Assembly (NCBI RefSeq): GCF_030540835.1 | Contig: NZ_JAUOEK010000183.1 | Location: forward strand, 59,701-123,700 | Length of the DNA: 64,000 nucleotides | Direction: 5' to 3' | Source of the DNA: Flavivirga aquimarina | Lineage (GTDB): Bacteria; Bacteroidota; Bacteroidia; Flavobacteriales; Flavobacteriaceae | Shown: positions 9,224 to 17,561 of the stretch, one piece after another | How the letters are laid out: each line of letters starts with the position of its first letter | How positions within the stretch are numbered: the stretch's first letter is position 1 | Position numbers and translations under genes: made by a program | The notes under the pieces: generated by a model | What the model saw: only the letters and a program-made list of their open reading frames with translations | The model's database searches: none | What the model was told of the DNA's origin: nothing

Positions 9224-10039
9224 TCAATATTCTATTTCAACATTAATTGTTGAAGCACCTTGAAGTTTATTCCATTTTCCTTGACTATTTCTTCTTGAAT
9301 ACCCTTTCCCTTTGGTTAATATTGCTCCTATATAAACATTGAGCGGGTTTTTAAAATCAGGAATAAATTCCACGCCAACAAAAAAATCTTCTTCAACATA
9401 GATCTCTTTTTTTGTTAAATCAATTTGAAGCCAACCAGGTTTAATTTGTTTCTTCTGCAAAATATTTTCAAAAACTATCCTCTCACCAGGCATATTGTCT
9501 ACGTTTTTATAAAAATTTATTCTCACAAAACTGCTATCAGATTCGAAACCTCTTCTTAAATAAATATTCACATATTTTATTCTTACTATTTTCTCAGGAA
9601 TATTTATTCTTTGAGCATTTTCTATAATATCATTATCCTCTGAAATTCCGCCAAGCCATAACAAAGGATTGTAACTTTTAACTCCAATTTTCCTGTTTTT
9701 TTTCTTTTTGTTTGAAACAATAACCTCAGAAAGCTCATTCATTTTAGGTTTGAGAAAAACAGTTTTATTTTTAGCGTTTACAATTGGAATTTTAGAAGGG
9801 TAATAATTTATATGACTAATTGTTAAACTGTCTTTTATGTATTCTTTTGAAACTTCTAAATTAAATTCCCCGTTTTGATTAGAAACGGTTCCTTTATTTT
9901 TATTTAGTATTCCAATATTTACAAACTCAATAGGCTCTTTTGTTTCAAAGTCAATTATCAAACCATTTATTATAATGTTTTGTGCGTATCCTATAAAGCT
10001 TGATGTAAATATTAATCCTATCAATAATATATGTCTCAT
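9224..10039 (-). CDS. Secreted protein with carboxypeptidase-regulatory-like domain
   Basis: A 271-residue protein with a signal peptide (MRHILLIGLIFTSSFIGYAQ). Residues 23-95 form a CarboxypepD_reg-like beta-sandwich of the TonB-receptor-plug type (INGLIIDFETKEPIEFVNIG, then GTVSNQNGEFNLEV). The C-terminal part, from GVKSYNPLLWLGG on, is beta-rich and of unknown function; it carries no TonB barrel. Probably periplasmic or outer-membrane associated. It is transcribed alone and convergent with the SIR2 gene. Confidence 0.75.
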   Translation of the reverse strand: MRHILLIGLIFTSSFIGYAQNIIINGLIIDFETKEPIEFVNIGILNKNKGTVSNQNGEFNLEVSKEYIKDSLTISHINYYPSKIPIVNAKNKTVFLKPKMNELSEVIVSNKKKKNRKIGVKSYNPLLWLGGISEDNDIIENAQRINIPEKIVRIKYVNIYLRRGFESDSSFVRINFYKNVDNMPGERIVFENILQKKQIKPGWLQIDLTKKEIYVEEDFFVGVEFIPDFKNPLNVYIGAILTKGKGYSRRNSQGKWNKLQGASTINVEIEY

Positions 10040-10146
10040 AATAACAAGGCTTTATTATTAATTGTCAATAATAAATAAATATCTTTTCAAGATTGTTAAG
10101 AATAATTTAATTGGGAAATATTTAAGTAATTGGGTTTAAACTTTTT

Positions 10147-10335
10147 TATTAAAAATAGTAACACTTTTTATTCATAAGCTTATTAAGTTTAACAAAGCTT
10201 ATATTTGTTCTCCTATTTTTAGCTATTTTTTTAATTGGATATTATATTTACGCGCAGTTACATAATATGAGATTATATATATTATTGGTTTGTCTTATAG
10301 TATCAAAGAGTGTCTTTGTGCAAGAAGACATATGA
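10147..10335 (+). pseudogene. Truncated duplicate of promoter and first 22 codons of the coiled-coil gene
   Basis: Bases 10147-10334 are nearly identical to 12276-12464, covering the upstream region and the start of the gene at 12401. The reading frame 10267-10335 gives MRLYILLVCLIVSKSVFVQE-DI and then a TGA; the intact gene continues at the same place. The match stops at this point. It is a dead 5' fragment that may still carry a working promoter. The 10040-10377 spacer otherwise holds nothing. Confidence 0.85.
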
Positions 10336-10377
10336 ATCTATTATAAAAGCAATAAAAATTAAATCGGACGCTATCTA

Positions 10378-10734
10378 TTATGGATCTTTTTTAACAATAG
10401 ATTTTCTCAATCCTTCTACTGCGAAGACACCTATAGCAAACCCACCAAGAACCATACATGCTTTAGCTATATATTCAAGTTCTGCACATTCGTTGAAGTA
10501 GCCTATTAATCCTATATTAAAGCACATGGATATAGTGAATCCAAAAGCAAAAGACATGATAATATCTCCAATATAATAAGTCTTTCTTTTATAAAGTTTT
10601 CTTGCTATAAAGTATATAAGTACAAACACTGAACCTAATATCAAGCCAAGCTGTAAATAGTTTATATTTTTTAAAAGCGATTCTATAGGAACGAGAATTA
10701 AAAAGGTTATTTGTATTACAACAACAAAAACCAT
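10378..10734 (-). CDS. Small multi-pass membrane protein, function unknown
   Basis: 118 residues with about four hydrophobic segments (around 4-20, 27-45, 57-75 and 90-107) and basic loops (ARKLYKRKTYY; the tail LRKSIVKKDP). No family is recognised. Size and topology recall small holin-like proteins, which would suit the phage-like neighbours, but no motif proves it. It lies between the truncated duplicate and the XRE gene, on the same strand as the latter and 249 bp beyond it. Confidence 0.55.
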   Translation of the reverse strand: MVFVVVIQITFLILVPIESLLKNINYLQLGLILGSVFVLIYFIARKLYKRKTYYIGDIIMSFAFGFTISMCFNIGLIGYFNECAELEYIAKACMVLGGFAIGVFAVEGLRKSIVKKDP

Positions 10735-10983
10735 TTTCGGGTAGTAAAAATTATACTTATTTGTAAAATAAATTGACTATATATACTTATCGTTAATTTT
10801 TAAAAGATAATTTGCAGGATTTCCTGCCTGTAGTTTTACCAGGTTTTTTTAAGAAAATAAAAATTACCATTTTATATTTAAACATTCTGTAACAAAACAG
10901 AAAAGAATATCCAGCCTAATAAGCGTAAGGCAAATAGTTATAATTCTAATATTAAATATTTATTGATTGAAGGAGAGTAAAAA

Positions 10984-11331
10984 TCACTTTCTAATATTGT
11001 CAATCCATTCATTAGCTCTAAAAACAAACTCTTTTCTAAAAGGATCATATTCCATTAATTCGCCAAAGCGGTTCTTAAAGGCATCGGTTACAAAATCCAA
11101 TTCTTTTTGCCCCATTTTTTTATAATCTGGTCGGGGAGGGTTACTAACTTCATGTTCTATTTTTGGTTGCGTATAATTACGCAATAAATTAGTGAATAAT
11201 TTCTCTTTACTTTTTGGAATATTACTGCCCCCTTCATAATTTACTATAGTTTTTCTAGTTACACCAAGTAATTTGGCTAACTCTTTTTGAGTCATGTTTA
11301 ATTTTTCTCTTTCCTTTTTTATATTCAACAT
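10984..11331 (-). CDS. XRE-family (Cro/CI-type) transcriptional regulator
   Basis: 115 residues from the ATG at 11331; a TTG at 11343 is in frame but less likely. The N-terminus is a clear Cro/CI helix-turn-helix: REKLNMTQKELAKLLGVTRKTIVNYEGG at residues 8-35. The C-terminal part (QKELDFVTDAFKNRFGELME) is unassigned. It diverges from the small HTH genes at 11529 and 11759 across a spacer packed with dyads, a layout like the repressor/early-gene switch of a prophage or conjugative element. Confidence 0.82.
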   Translation of the reverse strand: MLNIKKEREKLNMTQKELAKLLGVTRKTIVNYEGGSNIPKSKEKLFTNLLRNYTQPKIEHEVSNPPRPDYKKMGQKELDFVTDAFKNRFGELMEYDPFRKEFVFRANEWIDNIRK

Positions 11332-11381
11332 GCTGAAAAACAATTAATTATTTTAAGTGTGGAATGTTTTTTGTTTACTCA

Positions 11382-11427
11382 GAGGGTAAAATTACTCTTG
11401 TTATTTTGTAAAAGAGTAAAAATACTC
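11382..11427. promoter_or_regulatory. Two similar dyads, probable XRE operators
   Basis: GAGTAAAAATACTC (11414-11427) has perfect 5-bp arms, and a close relative, GGTAAAATTACTC, lies at 11384-11396. Both are just upstream of the XRE gene, about 25 bp apart. Repeated operators in front of a CI-like gene suggest autoregulation; the assignment is inferred. Confidence 0.55.
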
Positions 11428-11452
11428 GTACATTTGTAACGAATTTGTTTGT

Positions 11453-11482
11453 GATTTTACAACAAATATATGTTGTAAAATC
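11453..11482. promoter_or_regulatory. Perfect 12-bp inverted repeat in the divergent switch region
   Basis: GATTTTACAACA at 11453-11464 and TGTTGTAAAATC at 11471-11482 are exact reverse complements around AATATA. A half-site, TTGTAAAACAAC, follows at 11483-11494. It lies 47 bp before the rightward gene at 11529 and differs from the GAGTA-type dyads, so a second regulator may bind it. Confidence 0.55.
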
Positions 11483-11528
11483 TTGTAAAACAACAAATGA
11501 AATCAAATAACAGGTAAAACAGTAGTAG

Positions 11529-11750
11529 ATGGAAAGCCTCACGTATCAAGAAAATAAAATCGTTTATAGGATATCAAACGGCTTTTTTGAAAAGGGAACA
11601 GTAGATATATTGTATATAAACCCTATTACAATCAATGCTTTTACACGACCTATCGGGCGTAAGCTGCCTGCTAAAAATATCGCAGGTGTACACCCACAAA
11701 TAAATTTAGGCAAGCCTGTATGCTCACAGATAAAAACATCCAAAACATAA
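11529..11750 (+). CDS. Small LuxR-type helix-turn-helix protein
   Basis: 73 residues. The pattern LTYQENKIVYRISNGFFEKG, then INPITINAFTRPIGRKL and AKNIAGVH, follows the LuxR/GerE HTH (LTxREnxVlxLIxxGxxxKEIA..iSxxTVxxHxxxIxxKLxaKNR) along almost the whole protein. The helix-3 histidine is Phe and the EIA motif is altered, so DNA binding may be modified. It resembles short LuxR-HTH genes near flavobacterial phage switches. It is followed closely by the gene at 11759. Confidence 0.55.
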   Translation: MESLTYQENKIVYRISNGFFEKGTVDILYINPITINAFTRPIGRKLPAKNIAGVHPQINLGKPVCSQIKTSKT

Positions 11751-11758
11751 AAAACAAT

Positions 11759-11992
11759 ATGAGTGGTATTAACGAAATAGACAGTATTAAGCAACTTTTT
11801 AGTCAAATAAATAAATCTGACAGAGAGGACTTTTTTGAAAAAGTAGCAGAGGAGTTCGATATGGTAAAATCTAGTGTAAGGTCTGGTTGGTTTTCTCGTT
11901 TTGAAATACCGATGAAGTATAATGTGCGCAAGCATTTAATAGCGTATATGCAAGATTATATATCATGTAGCGTTAAAAAAAGCAAAGATTAA
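11759..11992 (+). CDS. Small accessory-element protein, function unknown
   Basis: From the ATG at 11759, 8 bp after the preceding stop, the frame gives 77 residues (MSGINEIDSIKQLFSQINKS). An in-frame ATG at 11720 would overlap the upstream gene by 31 bp. The body (EDFFEKVAEEFDMVKSSVRS, then GWFSRFEIP) resembles short helical proteins found after phage-type repressors in flavobacteria, where the SVRSGWF stretch looks like a recognition helix. Function is inferred only from context. Confidence 0.5.
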   Translation: MSGINEIDSIKQLFSQINKSDREDFFEKVAEEFDMVKSSVRSGWFSRFEIPMKYNVRKHLIAYMQDYISCSVKKSKD

Positions 11993-12275
11993 AAAATAAT
12001 ACCAATACATGAACCTGTTGAATTTCGGTTCAAAAATCAGCAATGTGCAACCTCATTATATTGTTCATAATAGCTGTATCCACTTTATGTAGCTCAGTGG
12101 TCAGAGCAAGCCAGACCATAACACGATAAATGATTTTAGAGGTAAGCGCCTTCAAGAACATTAAAAAAAGATCTTCCACCAAGTGGTACTGCTCTTAGCA
12201 GAAGAAGGGATTGGCACATAACTTAAAAAAGTATAGTTTAGCACAAGATAAAATCATTGTAGGTTTCCACTCTTC
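11993..12275. other. Gene-free stretch with a tRNA-like fragment
   Basis: No open frame of note. A short hairpin GAACC...GGTTC occurs at about 12011-12031. TGTAGCTCAGTGGTCAGAGC at about 12089-12108 looks like the D-arm part of a tRNA, but no anticodon or T arm follows. It may be a degraded tRNA end left by an integration event, or chance. Confidence 0.3.
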
Positions 12276-12400
12276 TATTAAAAATAATAACACTTTTTAT
12301 TCATAAACTTATTAAGTTTAACAAAGCTTATATTTGTTCTCCTATTTTTAGCTATTTTTTTAATTGGATATTATATTTACGTGTTCACACGTTGCATTAT
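12276..12400 (+). repeat. Upstream half of the duplicated promoter/signal-peptide segment
   Basis: This stretch and the first 64 bases of the next gene match 10147-10334 with only scattered substitutions, except just before the start codon, where this copy has a GTGTTCACACG stretch in place of CGCAGTTAC. The shared part contains TATATTTA at about 12371, a weak -7 element. Confidence 0.8.
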
Positions 12401-14467
12401 ATGAGAATATATATATTATTAGTTTGTCTTATAGTATCAAAGAGTGTCTTTGCGCAAGAAGACATATCAATCCCTACGAAGTTTCTTGAGGAAGGTCATT
12501 TATATGAAAATTTTAATGAGCTTTCAAAGCCTATAGCAACATTTAAGGAAAATGAAAAATGTATAGTAACGGGCTATTTAGGTAGAGATACCTATAAAGT
12601 AAAATATAAAGAATGGGAGGGGTATGTAAATGTTGAATTTCTAGAGGTTACTGAGCGAATGATGGATCTATACTTCGAAAACCAAGAGAAAGAAAGACTT
12701 AAAGCGATTGCAGAAAAAGAAAACAGAAGAAAGAGAATACAGGAGATTGTAAAAAAAAGAGAAGATTCCATAGCTGAAATTGAAAATGCAAAAAAGAGAG
12801 CTTTAGAAGCGATACAGGAAGCTGCAAGAAAAAAAGCCTTAGAAAAAGAAAAGAGAAAACAAGATTCTATAGCCAAAGTAGAGGCAGCAAAGAAGAAAGC
12901 AGCAGAAGCCGAAGCAGCAAGAAAACGGGCATTAGAAATTGAGAAGCGGCAACGAGATTCTATTGCTAAGGTAGAGGCCGCTAAAAAAAGGGCAGAAGAA
13001 ATCGAAGCTGCAAGAAAGCGGGCATTAGAAATAGAAAAGAGAAAACAAGATTCCATTGCTAAGGTAAAGGCTGCTAAAAAAAGGGCAGAAGAAATTGAAG
13101 CCGCAAGAAAAAGAGCTATAGAAATAAAAAGGATACAACAGGATTCTATTGCCAAAGCAGAGGCAGCAAAGAAGAAAGCAGCGGAAGTCGAAGCAGCAAG
13201 AAAGCGGGCATTAGAAATAGAAAAAAGAAAACAAGATTCCATTGCTAAGGTAGAAGCTGCTAAAAAAAGGGCAGAAGAAATTGAAGCCGCAAGGAAAAGA
13301 GCTATAGAAATAAAAAGGATACAACAGGATTCTATTGCCAAAGCAGAGGCAGCCAAGAAGAAAGCAGCGGAAATCGAAGCAGCAAGAAAGCGGGCATTAG
13401 AAATTGAGAAGCGACAACGAGATTCCATTGCTAAGGTAGAGGCCTCTAAAAAAAGGGTAGAAGAAGCCGAAGCCGAAAGAAAACGAGTATTAGAAATTGA
13501 AAGAAAAAAATACGATTCTATTGTTAAAGTAGAAATAACAAAAAAGAAAGCACAGGAAGCGAAAATCGCAAGAAAACGAGCATTAGAAATAGAGAAGCGA
13601 AAACAGGATTCTATTGCTAAAGCAGAAGTTGTCAAAAAGAAGGCCGAAAAAGAAGCAATAAAACTAGAGAAAAAAAGGCAAGATTCTATTATTAAAGTAG
13701 AGGCAGTAAAAAAGAAGGCACAAGAAGTAGCAGAAAAGGCAGCAAGAAAAAGGGCCATAGAGTTAGAAAAAAGAAGACAAGATTCTATCGCTAAAGTAGA
13801 AATAGAAAAAAAGAAAACAGGGGCATATGAGGCAGCCGCAAGAAAAAGGGTGTTGGCACTACAGAAAAGAAGGCTAGATTCCCTCTCTAAAATAGAAGCC
13901 GAAAAAAAGCGAGTACAAGAAGCTGCCGCTGCTGCAAGAAAGCGAACATTAGAAATAGAAAGGAGAAAACAAGATTCCATCGCCAAAGTAGAAGCTGCCA
14001 AAAAGAAAGCACAGGAAGCCGAAGCGATTGCTGAAAAAGCTAAATTTCGAAATACTTGTCATTATCTAATAAACGAATATGATGAATTTTACAAAGTAAA
14101 AATTAAAAGAACCGAACCATATAAGGTTCATGAAGATTTAACAATAGAATTGTATAGACAAGGTAGAAATGTAGATGTCTTTTTGAATTTATCGGAGAAT
14201 TTAGGTTGTGCCAGCTACCTGTCTAATAGTAGATCCTCTGTTAGAGTCCAGCTTGAAAATAATCAAGTAATAACCTTATATCACTCTTGGGATGTAGATT
14301 GTAGAGACGAATTTAGTTTTAAAGGCAGATTACCGAGTTCGAAAATGTCGAGCTTAAAAAAATCTCCTATTAAATCCATAAAATTTAAAGGAACAAAATC
14401 TTCACACATAATTACAGATATAGATTATAAAGAGTTTTTTATTGACAAACTAAAATGCATTGAGTAA
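12401..14467 (+). CDS. Secreted SH3-like protein with a long 31-residue coiled-coil repeat
   Basis: 688 residues from the ATG at 12401; a TTG at 12392 is in frame, but the duplicate at 10267 starts at the equivalent ATG. A signal peptide (MRIYILLVCLIVSKSVFAQ) is followed by an SH3-like segment (YLGRDTYKVKYKEWEGYVNV, about 65-85). Residues about 110-550 hold 14 units of about 31 residues, with core QDSIAKVEAAKKKA followed by RKRALEIEKR, predicting a very long charged helix like TolA. The C-terminal 140 residues (from NTCHYLINEYDEF) form an unknown domain with cysteines. Probably spans the periplasm or cell wall; role unknown. Confidence 0.8.
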   Translation: MRIYILLVCLIVSKSVFAQEDISIPTKFLEEGHLYENFNELSKPIATFKENEKCIVTGYLGRDTYKVKYKEWEGYVNVEFLEVTERMMDLYFENQEKERLKAIAEKENRRKRIQEIVKKREDSIAEIENAKKRALEAIQEAARKKALEKEKRKQDSIAKVEAAKKKAAEAEAARKRALEIEKRQRDSIAKVEAAKKRAEEIEAARKRALEIEKRKQDSIAKVKAAKKRAEEIEAARKRAIEIKRIQQDSIAKAEAAKKKAAEVEAARKRALEIEKRKQDSIAKVEAAKKRAEEIEAARKRAIEIKRIQQDSIAKAEAAKKKAAEIEAARKRALEIEKRQRDSIAKVEASKKRVEEAEAERKRVLEIERKKYDSIVKVEITKKKAQEAKIARKRALEIEKRKQDSIAKAEVVKKKAEKEAIKLEKKRQDSIIKVEAVKKKAQEVAEKAARKRAIELEKRRQDSIAKVEIEKKKTGAYEAAARKRVLALQKRRLDSLSKIEAEKKRVQEAAAAARKRTLEIERRKQDSIAKVEAAKKKAQEAEAIAEKAKFRNTCHYLINEYDEFYKVKIKRTEPYKVHEDLTIELYRQGRNVDVFLNLSENLGCASYLSNSRSSVRVQLENNQVITLYHSWDVDCRDEFSFKGRLPSSKMSSLKKSPIKSIKFKGTKSSHIITDIDYKEFFIDKLKCIE

Positions 14468-14517
14468 GTCAAAAGAATAGTTTTTTAATTTTTAATGTTT
14501 TCTATTTTTGTGCTATT

Positions 14518-14976
14518 ATGAATGATAATTTTACGAATGAGTTTTTTGGTATCGGAATTCAAAACGGTAAAACTCCCGAAAATTTAGGTGTATTGTGGCG
14601 TTCGGCCCAAAATTTAGGAGCAAGCTTTATTTTTACTATAGGCAATCGTTACGCAAAACAGGCATGCGATACTCACAATGCCGTTAAATCGATGCCCTAT
14701 TTCCATTATGAAACGTTTGACGAGTTTTTTAAAAACCTCCCAAAAGGGACAAGATTGGTTGGCGTAGAGCTTGATGAAAAGGCTGAGGATTTAGAAAGTT
14801 TCCATCACCCAAGACGATGTGTTTATTTATTGGGAGCCGAAGATCATGGACTTTCTAAACAAGCTATCGAAAAATCTCATTTTTTAGTAAAATTTAAATC
14901 GCAATTAAGCTTAAATGTGTCTGTAGCAGGTAGTATAATAATGTACGACAGGGGGCTTAATAAGCCGAGGTCTTGA
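14518..14976 (+). CDS. SpoU/TrmH-family RNA 2'-O-methyltransferase
   Basis: 152 residues, a minimal SPOUT domain without extensions. The SpoU motifs are in order: KTPENLGVLWRSAQNLGA (motif 1) near residue 19, a central YLLGAEDHGLS (motif 2) near residue 103, and LSLNVSVAGSIIMYDRG (motif 3) near residue 128. The Asn and Arg of motif 1 and the NVSVA serine bind SAM in the knotted fold. The target nucleotide cannot be told; a tRNA is likely. Unlinked to the paralog at 17562. Confidence 0.88.
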   Translation: MNDNFTNEFFGIGIQNGKTPENLGVLWRSAQNLGASFIFTIGNRYAKQACDTHNAVKSMPYFHYETFDEFFKNLPKGTRLVGVELDEKAEDLESFHHPRRCVYLLGAEDHGLSKQAIEKSHFLVKFKSQLSLNVSVAGSIIMYDRGLNKPRS

Positions 14977-15082
14977 TTTTTGTTAATATTGAACATAAGC
15001 TTATACGGTAATGAAAAAGTATGTTTCAGGATTGCATTAATACCGATTAATAGTTCCTATGTATTCAGGATAGAAAAAACAG

Positions 15083-16258
15083 CTATTTACTACAAACAAT
15101 GACTGTTTTTATATTGTTTAAATCTGTTGTAAAGAATATATAGTAATCACCTCCGTCTTTTATATTGAACTTTTTACGTATTTGTTGAACAGTTTCATGG
15201 AAATTACGTGTCGTAATATTTGCTTTTTTTATAGATAGCTTTTTAATTTCTTTCTTATTATAAGGGACAATATTTTCAATTTTAAAACACCTTCCCGGAA
15301 AATCAATACATGTGTCACTAGTGTATAAATGAGAGTGTTGATGTAATTTAAAAACACTAAGCTTTTTAGCAATAGCATTGAAGGCTCCTGCCTTTAAAAT
15401 AGCACTATTGGGTTCGTATAAATAGGAGAGTGGTTGATTGTATTTTACTTCTGAATTTTTTTCAGTCTCTATTGAAAAATTAAAGAATTCTTTTGCGGCT
15501 TTTTTAATATTTACTGTATCTATATTTATTGCACCTTCAAAACCATTTTCTAAAACCCATAGTAACTCTTTTACTTCATTATTTATAGCAATAATATGAA
15601 TTGTTTTTACGTGTTTTAATTCATTGATGCCAACAGAAATATCAAGTAGCGGTGACGTTTTAATAAGGATATTTTTAGAGTGATTAAATAGCAAATCAAT
15701 ATGTTGCAGGATGTTAGGTAGACAATCATTTAAAAAAAAGACTTTGCCTTTGCTGTCGTGTCTTCTGGAAGGGTCGACATAAATCCAATCAAAGTGTTTT
15801 CCGGAAGTTTCTAAATAAGAAATACCATCCTCATTTTTTGGTTCTATATGGTGAATTTCCAATTGTTGGTAATTATGGGTTACTATATTCGATAGACTGT
15901 TATCAATTTCACAGTGTGTCACTGTTTTAAAAACTTTTGAAAAATAATAACAATCGACCCCAAAACCACCAGTTATATCTATAATGGATTCTCCTTGAAT
16001 TAAATTTGATTTATACTGCGCCGTTATTTCAGAAGATGTTTGCTCAATATTTAACTTGTTGGGATAGTATATGTTTTTACACCGAAACCATGTGGGGAGC
16101 TTCTTTTCGCAACGTTTTTTTGCTTCAATCTGTTCAATAATGTCTTTCGCTTCAATAGAAGTAAATGGAATACCTTTTAGGAGCAACGAAGTCACATTAG
16201 AATTTAAATGACTATCTATAAATTCTTGAACTTCAATATTTAAAATAGACGAATTCAA
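15083..16258 (-). CDS. Class I SAM-dependent methyltransferase with THUMP-like domain
   Basis: 391 residues starting at a TTG (16258). The N-terminal about 80 residues are helical. A Rossmann methyltransferase follows with IIDITGGFGVDCYYFSK (SAM loop) near residue 92 and DWIYVDPSRRHDSKGKVFFL (DPSRR catalytic-type motif) near residue 155. The C-terminus resembles the THUMP-like domain found in Bacteroidetes members of this family, suggesting RNA as substrate. It starts 9 bp after the stop of the AI-2E transporter gene upstream. Confidence 0.8.
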   Translation of the reverse strand: MNSSILNIEVQEFIDSHLNSNVTSLLLKGIPFTSIEAKDIIEQIEAKKRCEKKLPTWFRCKNIYYPNKLNIEQTSSEITAQYKSNLIQGESIIDITGGFGVDCYYFSKVFKTVTHCEIDNSLSNIVTHNYQQLEIHHIEPKNEDGISYLETSGKHFDWIYVDPSRRHDSKGKVFFLNDCLPNILQHIDLLFNHSKNILIKTSPLLDISVGINELKHVKTIHIIAINNEVKELLWVLENGFEGAINIDTVNIKKAAKEFFNFSIETEKNSEVKYNQPLSYLYEPNSAILKAGAFNAIAKKLSVFKLHQHSHLYTSDTCIDFPGRCFKIENIVPYNKKEIKKLSIKKANITTRNFHETVQQIRKKFNIKDGGDYYIFFTTDLNNIKTVIVCSK

Positions 16259-16267
16259 ATAGAAATA

Positions 16268-17386
16268 TTATAAGTCTTTAGTGAGTTTTTTTACAATTTT
16301 ATTTTCAGACAAAAACTCTTTTAAGATTACTTTTATAGCAGTGTATGCCGGAACCGCGATTATTAAGCCAATAACTCCAAATAGAATCCCAGTAATTAAG
16401 ATTACTAAGAATATTTCTAATGGATGCGATTTCACACTTTTTGAAAAAATGATAGGTTGACTCCCAAAATTATCAACCAATTGACCGATTGCAAACACAA
16501 TAAATACCCAAAATGTTTTTGGTAAAATAACATCGCTAAAACTCTCCCCGAGGTTGCTTGTCATGGTTAATGTAATCATTAAAAGTGCTCCAACCAATGG
16601 GCCAACATAGGGAATAAGGTTTAATAAGGCACATAAAAAGGCTATAACTATGGCATTTTCAACTCCGATAATAAGCAAGCCAATGGTGTAAATAATGAAT
16701 AGTATAAATATTTGAAAAATGAGCCCCACAAAGTACCTGGAAAGTAAATCTTTAATTTTAGTAGATGAATTTTTCCAACGAGATTCTTTATTGTCTGGTA
16801 TAAATGTTAAGATGCCATTTTCAAATAATCGACTGTCTTTTAAAAAGAAAAAAGAAATAAAAAGCACAGAAAATAAACCAATGCTAAAACTTCCAAGACC
16901 ACTAACTACCGAGTTTAAAAAGTTAGGAATAAGAGAATAATCTATTTTAGATAAAAGATCAGATTCTTTAATAGACTGTTCCAGATCTATATGATGTAAA
17001 TTGAAATAATTAATAATTTCAGCATATAAATTTTCGATATTAATTTGTAACTCATCAATGTTTAATAGCGATAGATTTTGCCCTTGTTTTATTACCAGTG
17101 GGATAAATAAGCCTACCAGACCTAAAAATAATCCTAAAAGAACAACCATAGTAACAATAACAGCAATGGTGTTTTTAAACTTTAATCGATGTTCTAGGAA
17201 CAGTACAATAGGCCTTCCTATTAATGAAATAACTACTGCAATAGCAATGTAACCAATAACCGATTGTATTTGATATAAAAAGTATAGCACCAATGCTATA
17301 CCTAGAATAATGGCTAAAGCCTTTAAAATACCGTTTGATATAGTGTTAGAATTCAATTGAAAAAAATTAATAGTAAATCTAGTCAT
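16268..17386 (-). CDS. AI-2E family transporter
   Basis: 372 residues with about eight hydrophobic segments in the arrangement of PF01594 (TqsA/PerM-like): paired helices at the N-terminus, a hydrophilic middle (residues 100-150), then LIPYVGPLVGALL near residue 255 and the C-terminal FGVIGLIIAVPAYTAIKVIL. Substrates of the family vary (signal export, Na+/H+ exchange), so function is open. Likely co-transcribed with the methyltransferase downstream. Confidence 0.88.
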   Translation of the reverse strand: MTRFTINFFQLNSNTISNGILKALAIILGIALVLYFLYQIQSVIGYIAIAVVISLIGRPIVLFLEHRLKFKNTIAVIVTMVVLLGLFLGLVGLFIPLVIKQGQNLSLLNIDELQINIENLYAEIINYFNLHHIDLEQSIKESDLLSKIDYSLIPNFLNSVVSGLGSFSIGLFSVLFISFFFLKDSRLFENGILTFIPDNKESRWKNSSTKIKDLLSRYFVGLIFQIFILFIIYTIGLLIIGVENAIVIAFLCALLNLIPYVGPLVGALLMITLTMTSNLGESFSDVILPKTFWVFIVFAIGQLVDNFGSQPIIFSKSVKSHPLEIFLVILITGILFGVIGLIIAVPAYTAIKVILKEFLSENKIVKKLTKDL

Positions 17387-17561
17387 TTCGAACGAAAGAG
17401 AGAAATCGCATTCTCATTTTTGTTATGAGAATAAAAATATGCCTCAATCGTATTGTCATTTGAGCAAAGTACAGGAATCTATTTTTTAGAACTTTGTTTC
17501 AATTTATAAGATTGTCACGTCACCCCAAACCCTATAGAGATCGAGCCTCCCATAATAAAGA

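Noticed and set aside
10310..10501. 63-codon plus-strand frame after the truncated duplicate
   Set aside because: It overlaps the end of the minus-strand membrane protein and has no protein-like features.
11564..11935. 123-codon minus-strand frame across the LuxR-HTH and next gene
   Set aside because: It covers two rightward small genes that have plausible protein motifs, and itself has an odd composition and no motif.
12592..14001. 469-codon open frame on the minus strand opposite the coiled-coil gene
   Set aside because: It mirrors the 31-residue repeat; its Ser/Phe/Ala-rich translation is what the complement of Lys/Glu/Ala repeat codons gives.
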